DNA of 11,738 nt from an uncultured bacterium (GTDB taxonomy: Bacteria; Cyanobacteriota; Vampirovibrionia; Gastranaerophilales; Gastranaerophilaceae). Location: contig CAMHDG010000017.1 of NCBI GenBank assembly GCA_946183815.1, forward strand, positions 1 through 11,738, written 5' to 3'. Under the pieces are notes generated by a model, which searched no databases, had not been told where the DNA came from, and was given only the letters and a program-made list of their open reading frames with translations. Both the position numbers and the translations under genes were made by a program. How positions within the stretch are numbered: position 1 is the first letter of the stretch; the number at the start of each line of letters is the position of its first letter. Positions 1 through 5,865 of the stretch are shown here, piece by piece.

Positions 1-1
1 T

Positions 2-1099
2 TATACCGGTCAAAATAAAATTGCTTATTCAAAAATATTTAAGTACGTAACTACTTATAATAGTGAAAATGGATATTTTACATTTGTGCGTGGTTCTTCA
101 GAAAACCATACGAGTTATAATCCATCAGTATTTGCAGGTCAGGTAAGTCAGTTGGCAGGTCAATACGGGGCTTTAACAGAAACTTTTAATATCGCTTTTG
201 AACATAGTGATATGTATATGAATATGCCTCGTGACAGAAGAAAAGCCGAAGAAAACAAAAACAGATATGCTTTTGATTCTGTTCCGACTGCAGGCATGTT
301 TTCACCTATTATGACAAGATCAACAGATAGAGGTTTTTGGGTAAAACCTTATGCTGTTTTTGAAAGTGTTCCGTTAAAACACGGTCCGAAGGTTTCTAAT
401 ATCAACTATGGGACTCTGTTTGGTTATGACACACCTATACAGAGGATAAGAAACGGCTTTGATAGAGTGTTTACTTATTATATTGGTTACAACGGCTCTT
501 ATCAGAGTTATGACCGCAATGATGTTATTCAGAACGGCGGCTTAATAGGGATGACAACAACTTTATATAAGGGGAACTTCTTTAACGCAACAACATTAAC
601 TGCAGGTGCATCTATTGCAAATGATTCGGGAAAATTCGGCAGTTCTGATTTTGTTTCAATGGTAGCAGGTATTGGTAATAAATTGGGTTATAATTGGGAA
701 TTAAAGCAAGGCAGATTTATTATTCAGCCTTATTTATTCCTCGGGTATGCTTTTGTTAATTCATTTGATTATAAAAACGGAGCAGGTGTAAAAATTAAGA
801 CTGCACCTATGAATGATATACAAATAGCACCGGGAATTAAGTTTATAGGCAACACAAGAAGAGGATGGCAGCCATATTTAGGTGTTCAGTTTGTATGTAA
901 TTGCTTTATCCAGTCAGAATCAAAAGCAAATAATGTAAGATTACCTGAAATGTATATAGACCCTTATATTCAGTATGGTTTGGGTATCCAGAAAGTATTT
1001 CAGGACAGATTTACTTTCTTTGGACAGGCAATGGTCAGAAACGGCGGAAGAAACGGGGTTTCTGTGACGGCAGGTTTGCGCTGGATATTAGGCAGATAA
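2..1099 (+). CDS. Autotransporter-like outer-membrane beta-barrel protein, C-terminal part (5' end outside window)
   Basis: The reading frame is open from base 2 to the TAA at 1097-1099, so about 365 residues of a longer protein are present; the GTG at 86 is merely an internal in-frame codon. From about residue 110 the sequence alternates short aromatic and glycine-rich stretches typical of transmembrane beta strands, such as GFWVKPYAVFE, YYIGYNGSY, GNFFNATTLTAGAS, FIIQPYLFLGYAF and GWQPYLGVQF, and it ends with a final strand VSVTAGLRWILGR. This is the layout of a type V secretion (autotransporter) barrel of about 270 residues, inserted in the outer membrane with the passenger upstream. The passenger is not visible, so its function cannot be stated. 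It implies a diderm envelope. The next gene begins 38 bp downstream on the same strand. The family is inferred from pattern; another barrel-type porin is possible. Confidence 0.72.
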   Translation, partial: YTGQNKIAYSKIFKYVTTYNSENGYFTFVRGSSENHTSYNPSVFAGQVSQLAGQYGALTETFNIAFEHSDMYMNMPRDRRKAEENKNRYAFDSVPTAGMFSPIMTRSTDRGFWVKPYAVFESVPLKHGPKVSNINYGTLFGYDTPIQRIRNGFDRVFTYYIGYNGSYQSYDRNDVIQNGGLIGMTTTLYKGNFFNATTLTAGASIANDSGKFGSSDFVSMVAGIGNKLGYNWELKQGRFIIQPYLFLGYAFVNSFDYKNGAGVKIKTAPMNDIQIAPGIKFIGNTRRGWQPYLGVQFVCNCFIQSESKANNVRLPEMYIDPYIQYGLGIQKVFQDRFTFFGQAMVRNGGRNGVSVTAGLRWILGR

Positions 1100-1109
1100 T
1101 AGGGCAATT

Positions 1110-1136
1110 TTGTTATAAAAAATGTCTTTATAACAA
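1110..1136. promoter_or_regulatory. AT-rich inverted repeat directly before the zincin start codon
   Basis: TTGTTATAAA at 1110-1119 and TTTATAACAA at 1127-1136 are perfect inverted 10-bp arms around a 7-nt loop. The right arm ends one base before the ATG at 1138. No T-run follows, so it is a poor intrinsic terminator. It occupies the place where a ribosome binding site would lie, and no Shine-Dalgarno sequence is visible there. It could be a binding site for a dimeric regulator or a weak RNA hairpin affecting translation; neither is proven. Confidence 0.4.
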
Positions 1137-1137
1137 T

Positions 1138-2340
1138 ATGGGAATAAGTGGCACAAATTCTAATATTTATTCCGATAAAAATATCGGTTATCCGTCATAT
1201 AATGCTGTCCAGATTAATATGAGCAAACCAACGGTTAATGCTCCATCTGCTCCTGTTATATATGATTATCCTCAATCTGACGGACAGATATATTATCCTC
1301 CGGTAAATTCACCAAAATTTACTCATAATACAGTGACACGAACCCCGTCAGGTGTTAAAGATTTTGATAATTATTCAGAGATTGATAAGAATGGTAAGGA
1401 GATTGCATCAATAAAATACTCATCTGATAACGGTGGTATTGTTCAAAAAATAACAACGGAAGCCCCTGATGGTGTAAAACTTGAAAAAACGCTTAAAAAC
1501 TCGCCTAATTTTAAGCAGTCACATATTCTTATAAAGGATAAAGATGGAAAAGTCCTGTTATCAAAAGAAAAGACTTATGAAAAAATAGACGACAACAGTG
1601 CAAGAAGTGTCGTAAACGGTGAAACATATAATATATCAGGTTTAAGCGGAAATGTTTTAAGTATTGAGCATAACGGTGAAACAACAAAACTTGATTTAGA
1701 CAAAATGCTAAATCAAGATGTAAAAATTCTTCAGTTACGTGTTTCAGCGGAAAAATTGCCGATAAGAAACGAAAAAATCACTGAGGAGGAAAAACAAAAG
1801 TTATATAATCGAATAAAATCTCTTGGAGGAGATGATTTAGTCAGATTATCAAAGAGTGTGGAAACTTTGCAATTCCTCGATGAAAAGAGTATTGAATCGT
1901 TCTTTTTAGATAATGGAAAGACTTTGTTGTTGAGTCCGAATGATTGGGAAAATACTCATTTGGTAACGGAACACGAATTAGGTCACGCTATAAATCATTC
2001 TAAAACGGTCACTAATTTGTCCGAAGATAAAGATTTTATTAGTGTTCGTGAATATGAAAAACAAAACTTTAATAAGTACGCTGATTTAAAGGATAAGGAT
2101 AAATTCTTTGCGGATAAGTTTATAAATGGAAATCCAGATTTGGCGTGGGCAGATGTTAATTATGATTTAGATGCGGAGCAGGTCAATTTAAGGGATGAAA
2201 CTTTTGCCGAATGTTATAATAATCTGAACACAATGGATATTATTCATTATGGAGAAGAAGTTCTGCCGGAAAGAACAATGTCTTTGTTTAAATATATGCC
2301 AAGAACCATGGTAGAGGCTGAGAGATTATCACAAATTTAG
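1138..2340 (+). CDS. Putative zinc metalloprotease with HELGH motif, lethal-factor-like zincin, no signal peptide
   Basis: The 400-aa protein has HELGH at residues 279-283 within a hydrophobic context (VTEHELGHAINHS). About 75 residues later comes RDETFAECYNN, where E354 or E358 could be the third zinc ligand. An HExxH helix followed by an E-x-x-A-E type helix resembles the anthrax lethal factor / M34-like zincins, so a peptidase is likely; the substrate is unknown. The first ~65 residues are Ser/Asn/Tyr/Pro-rich and low in complexity; residues ~65-195 look beta-rich with repeated DGK/NGE turns. No signal peptide or membrane segment is visible. The ATG at 1138 has no evident Shine-Dalgarno; the next in-frame ATG is codon 28. 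The gene follows the autotransporter by 38 bp and may be co-transcribed. A cytoplasmic protease or an effector exported by another route are both possible. Confidence 0.7.
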   Translation: MGISGTNSNIYSDKNIGYPSYNAVQINMSKPTVNAPSAPVIYDYPQSDGQIYYPPVNSPKFTHNTVTRTPSGVKDFDNYSEIDKNGKEIASIKYSSDNGGIVQKITTEAPDGVKLEKTLKNSPNFKQSHILIKDKDGKVLLSKEKTYEKIDDNSARSVVNGETYNISGLSGNVLSIEHNGETTKLDLDKMLNQDVKILQLRVSAEKLPIRNEKITEEEKQKLYNRIKSLGGDDLVRLSKSVETLQFLDEKSIESFFLDNGKTLLLSPNDWENTHLVTEHELGHAINHSKTVTNLSEDKDFISVREYEKQNFNKYADLKDKDKFFADKFINGNPDLAWADVNYDLDAEQVNLRDETFAECYNNLNTMDIIHYGEEVLPERTMSLFKYMPRTMVEAERLSQI

Positions 2341-2384
2341 TTTTTTTTGCAGACTTATATAATTTATCCCATAAAAAATAGTAG

Positions 2385-2437
2385 GACTCTGCCGAACAAA
2401 ACAATTAAGTATTGTTTTGAAAGAGTGATTTGAATTC
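2385..2437. repeat. Palindromic element copy 1 (GACTCTGCCGA family)
   Basis: GACTCTGCCGA at 2385-2395 is followed by a 9-bp stem, CAAAACAAT (2397-2405) and ATTGTTTTG (2411-2419), around the loop TAAGT. A T-arm-like remnant (AGAGTGATTTGAATTC) follows. To the left is an A-run plus TAGTAGG, which corresponds to the A-run plus TAGCAAG at the tRNA 3' end. The stem sequence differs from the other copies while the pairing is kept. Confidence 0.6.
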
Positions 2438-2506
2438 TAAAAAATAAAATTATTCTATAAAAAATACAAGGGAGAGAATAGTACTATTTACCCCCGAGAC
2501 CTCACG

Positions 2507-2554
2507 GACTCTGCCGAGCAAAAACGATTAATAATCGTTTCTGTGAGAGGGAGT
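2507..2554. repeat. Palindromic element copy 2, inside a tRNA-Met pseudogene anticodon loop
   Basis: GACTCTGCCGAG (2507-2518) is followed by AAACGATTA (2522-2530), a single base, and TAATCGTTT (2532-2540), then GAGAGGGAGT. It is flanked on the left by GACCTCACGG and on the right by CGTGCGCT. These are the two sides of the anticodon stem in the intact tRNA, so the element replaces the anticodon loop. Confidence 0.6.
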
Positions 2555-2574
2555 CGTGCGCTACACGAAACCCA

Positions 2575-2620
2575 GTAAAATACCTTTTACTTGGTTGAGT
2601 GAGTTGTCTTAAGGACAACT
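2575..2620. repeat. Two short hairpins between element copies 2 and 3
   Basis: GTAAAA (2575-2580) and TTTTAC (2585-2590) pair around TACC. AGTTGTC (2602-2608) and GACAACT (2614-2620) pair around TTAAG. They sit between palindromic copies 2 and 3 and may be remnants of further tRNA arms or of the element; their role is unknown. Confidence 0.45.
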
Positions 2621-2643
2621 AGCGTACTGCGATTACCCGTGAG
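2621..2643 (+). pseudogene. Inverted tRNA-Met fragment (anticodon arm)
   Basis: AGCGTACTGCGATTACCCG and the next bases TGAG resemble the sense strand of the tRNA anticodon region (AGCGCACGGCTCATACCCG, then TGAG) at 18 of 23 positions. The last ten bases, TACCCGTGAG, are identical. It lies on the plus strand, opposite to the functional tRNA, so at least one inversion or palindromic duplication occurred. Confidence 0.5.
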
Positions 2644-2660
2644 CATAAAAAAAATAGCAA

Positions 2661-2714
2661 GACTCTGCCGAGTGCAACAATTAATTATTGTTGCAGGAGA
2701 GGGATTTGAACTCT
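2661..2714. repeat. Palindromic element copy 3, inside a duplicated tRNA-Met 3' end
   Basis: GACTCTGCCGAG (2661-2672) is followed by TGCAACAAT (2673-2681), the loop TAATT, and ATTGTTGCA (2687-2695), then a T-arm-like GGAGAGGGATTTGAACTCT. The 15 bases to the left (eight A then TAGCAAG) are identical to the 3' flank and 3' end of the intact tRNA at 2733-2747. The element therefore separates a duplicated acceptor end from a T-arm remnant. Confidence 0.6.
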
Positions 2715-2740
2715 TATAAATATATTTACCACAAAAAAAA

Positions 2741-2814
2741 TAGCAAGGGAGAGATTCGAACTCTCGACCTCACGGGTATGAGCCGTGCGCTCTCACCAAC
2801 TGAGCTACCTTGCC
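2741..2814 (-). tRNA. tRNA-Met (anticodon CAT), elongator type
   Basis: Read on the minus strand, the 74 nt fold as a canonical cloverleaf. The acceptor is GGCAAGG with CCTTGCT, including a G-U first pair; the D-stem is GCTC/GAGC; the anticodon stem is CACGG/CCGTG with loop CTCATAC; the T-stem is GAGAG/CTCTC with loop TTCGAAT; the discriminator base is A. The anticodon CAT is at 2778-2780. The paired first base and the lack of the three G-C pairs in the anticodon stem argue against initiator tRNA. The arm resembles the Bacillus-type elongator tRNA-Met. A lysidine-modified tRNA-Ile2 also has CAT and cannot be fully excluded. CCA is not encoded. Eight T residues follow directly and probably help termination. 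Confidence 0.93.
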
Positions 2815-2857
2815 ATAAGTGTGTTATTAAATTGTCATTGGTTGCCCAACGGAATTT

Positions 2858-2886
2858 ATTATCACACAACCATATTAAAATTTCAA
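2858..2886 (-). promoter_or_regulatory. Putative promoter for tRNA-Met
   Basis: On the minus strand, TTGAAA (2881-2886) is followed after 17 bp by GATAAT (2858-2863), about 43 bp before the tRNA. This fits a housekeeping sigma promoter, and it lies just past the stop codon of the nitrilase-family gene upstream. Assigned by pattern only. Confidence 0.5.
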
Positions 2887-2899
2887 GTATTTATTTTCT

Positions 2900-3697
2900 T
2901 TAATCTATTGTAGATATAGGATAAATGCTTTTATACAGTTTAACCATATTCAAATCTATGTCTGCATAGAACCCGCCCTGTTCTGTTTTGGCATCAGACA
3001 AAATTTCAGTTGTCGGTGCAACAATGAGTGATTCTCCGATGCAGCCGTTAGCCCACTGGTTGCATGAAACTATATAAACAAGGTTATCAAAGGCTCTTGT
3101 TCGGTTGATTGCCCGCCACATTTCCTGTGCGTTTTTCAGTGCCAATTTGTTGTTAAAAATTTCTTCAGGTACAAGCCATGCGGTAGGTAATACAATTATT
3201 TCCGCTCCTGATTTTGCAAGTTCTTTGTAATGAAGCGGATAGCGAATATCATAGCAGATTCCAAGTCCGATTTTTCCTATATCCAAATCAACTGTGATTA
3301 TTTTATCTCCTGCTGTTATGCGTTCGCCCTCAGTGCCTCCCATGTAGTTATAAAGGTGAATTTTTCTGTATTTACCAGCAATATTCCCGTTTCTGTCGAT
3401 TATAAAAGAGGTATTATATAGTTTTTCCCCCGATTTTTCTATAACCGTACCGGCAACGATATTTGTATTATATTTCTTTGCCAGTTTGCAGATACGGGAG
3501 ATTGTTTCCCCTCCCTGTTCGTTTTCAGGTTCGTTCAGAAAAGAGTTATGGTCTATCCCTGTTGAGAAAAATTCGGGTAATACGACCAAATCTAATTTTT
3601 TGTCAGAACTTTTTTCAAGATAATATTCAACCTTTTTTAGATTAATATCTTTTTTTGATAAGGTTGGTTTAAATTGTATATTAAGTATTCCTGTCAT
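2900..3697 (-). CDS. Carbon-nitrogen hydrolase (nitrilase superfamily), Nit2/omega-amidase-like
   Basis: The 265-aa length is normal for the single-domain nitrilase superfamily. The catalytic Glu-Lys-Cys triad is visible: E42 in VVLPEFF, K112 in GKYRKIHLYN and C148 in GLGICYDIRYP. The GxCYDxRYP signature is typical of the Nit2/omega-amidase and related amidohydrolase branch. Such enzymes release ammonia from small amides (for example alpha-ketoglutaramate) or act in amide repair in the cytoplasm; the exact substrate cannot be read from sequence. The ATG at 3697 is supported by a GAGG motif 7 nt upstream. It lies 48 bp downstream of the 112-aa gene on the same strand, so co-transcription is possible, and a TATAAT at 3718-3723 could be a separate -10 box. 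The tRNA-Met follows on the same strand. Confidence 0.9.
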   Translation of the reverse strand: MTGILNIQFKPTLSKKDINLKKVEYYLEKSSDKKLDLVVLPEFFSTGIDHNSFLNEPENEQGGETISRICKLAKKYNTNIVAGTVIEKSGEKLYNTSFIIDRNGNIAGKYRKIHLYNYMGGTEGERITAGDKIITVDLDIGKIGLGICYDIRYPLHYKELAKSGAEIIVLPTAWLVPEEIFNNKLALKNAQEMWRAINRTRAFDNLVYIVSCNQWANGCIGESLIVAPTTEILSDAKTEQGGFYADIDLNMVKLYKSIYPISTID

Positions 3698-3745
3698 AGT
3701 TTATCCTCGCTATAACAATTATAATACACAAGTATTCAGTCGTGG

Positions 3746-4084
3746 TTAAGATTTTTTTGCTGTTTTCTTAATAAGGGAATTAACATAATCAGAGGTTTCT
3801 TTCAGTACTCCAAAGGCAGATGTAAAAAGACCCTCTTTAACAGTTTCTTCCCCAACGGTTGCTCTTAAATATTCCATCGGAACATTAGAGCCTGCTCTTA
3901 CGAATGTACCTGTATGCAGGTGGATATTAGGTTTTTTGCCTTTCTGTCCTGCAATGATTTCGTTTGCTTTCTCTACCTTTTTGGGTGAAATCGTTCTGTT
4001 GAGGTATAACAACGCTTTTTCGCTTGCGATGTAGTCCCCAAAGTGTGGCTGATAACTTTTTGTATAATCGTTGGTGATTCTCAT
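3746..4084 (-). CDS. Hypothetical protein, 112 aa
   Basis: I do not recognise this family. It is supported by an AAGGAAA ribosome binding site about 7 nt before the ATG at 4084 and by its position just upstream of the nitrilase gene. The N-terminus MRITNDYTKSYQPHFGDYIA is short and polar and contains an F-G motif like the N-terminus of the divergent 555-aa protein (VTFCGAN). The rest is a basic, mainly helical sequence with the segment KPNIHLHTGTFVRAG in the middle and a lysine-rich end (SLIKKTAKKS). No signal peptide, membrane segment or cysteine cluster is visible. Function unknown. Confidence 0.72.
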   Translation of the reverse strand: MRITNDYTKSYQPHFGDYIASEKALLYLNRTISPKKVEKANEIIAGQKGKKPNIHLHTGTFVRAGSNVPMEYLRATVGEETVKEGLFTSAFGVLKETSDYVNSLIKKTAKKS

Positions 4085-4118
4085 AAAATTTTCCTTTTAA
4101 TTTAATTCCCAAAATAGT

Positions 4119-4145
4119 TTTATATTAAAAATAATAAAAGTTCAA
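4119..4145 (-). promoter_or_regulatory. Weak putative promoter for the 112-aa gene
   Basis: On the minus strand, TTGAAC (4140-4145) and TATAAA (4119-4124) are separated by 15 bp, shorter than ideal, about 35 bp before the start codon. It is the best match in the divergent intergenic gap, but the spacing lowers confidence. Confidence 0.3.
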
Positions 4146-4181
4146 GATGTTGGCAAAAAATTTTATTTAGGGGTATTTAAC

Positions 4182-4190
4182 TGGTATAAT
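4182..4190 (+). promoter_or_regulatory. Extended -10 motif overlapping the start codon of the 555-aa gene
   Basis: TGGTATAAT at 4182-4190 matches the extended -10 consensus (TGnTATAAT), and its last two bases are the first two of the ATG at 4189. No good -35 is seen 17 bp upstream (TTTATT). If used, transcription would start inside the reading frame, so this may be a chance match in AT-rich DNA. Confidence 0.3.
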
Positions 4191-5856
4191 GATAGGTATT
4201 CAATCAAAAACGGGATATTTAGCAATCAACACTTACAAAATTCAGAACAGAAACAATGTTACATTTTGTGGGGCAAATCTTGGCGTTGACAGATTTGAAA
4301 AAAACACTGAAACGCCAAAAACATTAACTATATTTGACCCTTACTCTATGAAAGTAATTACAGATAATATTGACATTGATACCAATGCAGAGCAAGATAT
4401 TCTACTCGAAACAAAAAATATATTCGGAAGAAAAGAGGGGGTATCCTTACACTACAGCCCCGAGTCAAGAGGAATCTTAACAGATACCGATAACGGTAAA
4501 AAAATTGAAACAGTAATTCTACTATCTGAAAACCCTAAAGATGAAAACCAATTTACTTATCACTTTATGTCAGAAGATTTGAGCAGTGAATACGGATATG
4601 CCTGTATGTCAAAAAATGTCGATACAAAAAATAAAGGAGTATTTGAAAACAAAATAAATCGTTTATCAAAAAAAATAAAACAACTTTTACCGAATACTGA
4701 ACCTTGCAATAGGCAAGATATCTTAAAAGATTATAAAAATAAAGTTGAAGGGGATAGAATTGAGATAGAATACAGTCAAAATCTGTGCCCTGATAAAATT
4801 TCAGGAGTCGGAAAACTGGCTGAGAAACTTGCTGTTAAATATTGCCTTGAGAACCAAATTGAACCCAATATTGTGTTTTATTCAATGAATAATTCACATA
4901 TCCAAAACTGCAAAAGAGGAAATCTGTTTTTACCATTAGAAGAACACTCTGAAATATCAAAAGAGTTCTATAAAAAGTATGGAACAAATAATGTTAACAC
5001 GATAATGGAAACATTAGAAAAAAAAGGGAGATTAACCACGGAAGAAACAAAAAACTGGGGTGATTTAGGAATGTATGTCCCAAAACAAAAAGTAGATGAA
5101 TATTCAGACAACTATAAGTGCATTAATTTTAATATGGAAAGCCCATTTAGAGCAAAAGAGTTTTACTCCGCTCAAGTTCATATTGATATGGAACATCCAA
5201 GAACATTTGTTCTTACAAACAAAGATAATAATGAAATACAGGTTAAGTATGACCCAAAAATGAAAGGTCATCTGATAGATAAAATGAGCGGTCAACCTCT
5301 TGAAACTTATATTTTGCAAGTAACTGATGAGAATGAACCGGATGAGGATGGTTTTGTCTTTATGTCAAAAGACTTGAATACAAAATATGGTTTTGTCGAA
5401 TTAGACAAAGACTATGAAAATTATGATGAGGACTTATATCTTGATTACAAAAAACAAGGTCTTGTCGGTGACAGAGTTGTAGTTGCGTATTTAAAAAATG
5501 AAAAGAAAGCAAAAGTCGGCGGAGTCGGTAAACTGGCGGACAGAATTGCTGTAAAATATTGTAAAGATAACGGAATAGACCCGCCTGTTATTATTTCGCA
5601 CGCTGCAGAAGGCTCACATGTCGCGCATTATTTGAGAGGAAAGCGTTTTGTTCCTCCGTATAAATCACAACTGGAATACAGTAGTTTAAAGGACAGGTAT
5701 GGAGAGGCTAACCCTAACAGAATACTAAAACAACTTATAAAGCAATCTAAAAAAGATGGCGAACCCGTTAATATCAGGGGTTGGGGTGATCTAGATCTTG
5801 TTATGTACCTTCCAAAAAACTTAATTGATAAGTATTCACAAGAAGGAATTATTTAA
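4189..5856 (+). CDS. Tandem-duplicated protein with two GNAT-like domains, 555 aa, function unknown
   Basis: The protein is two diverged copies of one domain, about residues 49-310 and 315-555. Matching landmarks are FMSEDLSSEYGY (126-137) with FMSKDLNTKYGF (391-402), SGVGKLAEKLAVKYC (205-219) with GGVGKLADRIAVKYC (444-458), GSH..HYLRGKRFVPP in copy 2 with NSHIQNCKRGNLFLP in copy 1, and WGDLGMYVPK (from 290) with WGDLDLVMYLPK (from 532). Copy 1 has about 26 extra residues before its GVGK motif. The G-x-G-K-L helix followed by a late Y-x-R-G-K-R-F-x-P segment resembles the acetyl-CoA-binding motif A and the C-terminal FYxxxGF of GNAT acetyltransferases. That assignment is inference. No signal peptide is visible. 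An AGGGG lies 15 nt before the ATG, too far for a strong ribosome site. It ends 9 bp from the convergent radical SAM gene. Confidence 0.82.
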   Translation: MIGIQSKTGYLAINTYKIQNRNNVTFCGANLGVDRFEKNTETPKTLTIFDPYSMKVITDNIDIDTNAEQDILLETKNIFGRKEGVSLHYSPESRGILTDTDNGKKIETVILLSENPKDENQFTYHFMSEDLSSEYGYACMSKNVDTKNKGVFENKINRLSKKIKQLLPNTEPCNRQDILKDYKNKVEGDRIEIEYSQNLCPDKISGVGKLAEKLAVKYCLENQIEPNIVFYSMNNSHIQNCKRGNLFLPLEEHSEISKEFYKKYGTNNVNTIMETLEKKGRLTTEETKNWGDLGMYVPKQKVDEYSDNYKCINFNMESPFRAKEFYSAQVHIDMEHPRTFVLTNKDNNEIQVKYDPKMKGHLIDKMSGQPLETYILQVTDENEPDEDGFVFMSKDLNTKYGFVELDKDYENYDEDLYLDYKKQGLVGDRVVVAYLKNEKKAKVGGVGKLADRIAVKYCKDNGIDPPVIISHAAEGSHVAHYLRGKRFVPPYKSQLEYSSLKDRYGEANPNRILKQLIKQSKKDGEPVNIRGWGDLDLVMYLPKNLIDKYSQEGII

Positions 5857-5865
5857 ACTTAACCA

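Larger units (their letters stand above)
2341..2740. repeat. Non-coding array of degenerate tRNA-Met fragments interrupted by a palindromic repeat family
   Basis: This 400-bp stretch contains no credible gene. It carries several fragments of the tRNA-Met that lies immediately to the right. Matches include CAAGGGAGAGA (2467-2477), GACCTCACGG (2498-2507) and CGTGCGCT (2555-2562), each identical to the tRNA. A copy of the tRNA 3' end plus its downstream A-run (2647-2661, 15 of 15 bases) and an inverted fragment at 2621-2643 are also present. Three copies of a short element starting GACTCTGCCGA and containing a palindrome interrupt these remnants. The simplest reading is repeated duplication or site-specific insertion at the tRNA 3' end followed by decay. 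Confidence 0.65.

Noticed and set aside
2341..2740. A CRISPR array or tmRNA as explanation of the repeats
   Set aside because: The spacing is irregular, the repeats differ in their stems, there is no cas gene, and no tmRNA tag frame or tRNA-Ala-like acceptor is present. The fragments match the neighbouring tRNA-Met instead.
2688..2903. A 71-codon plus-strand frame reading through the tRNA
   Set aside because: Most of its sequence (GEIRTLDLTGMSRALSPTELP) is the antisense translation of the tRNA-Met, a well-known type of spurious protein.
3230..3645. Two small plus-strand frames of 63 and 60 codons
   Set aside because: Both lie entirely inside the nitrilase-family gene on the other strand, with no ribosome site and no recognisable motif.
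3927..4112. A 61-codon minus-strand frame overlapping the 112-aa gene
   Set aside because: It overlaps the better-supported 112-aa frame, lacks its own ribosome site and has an implausible composition.
5104..5319. A 71-codon minus-strand frame inside the 555-aa gene
   Set aside because: It is antisense to the tandem-repeat gene, whose frame is confirmed by the internal duplication.
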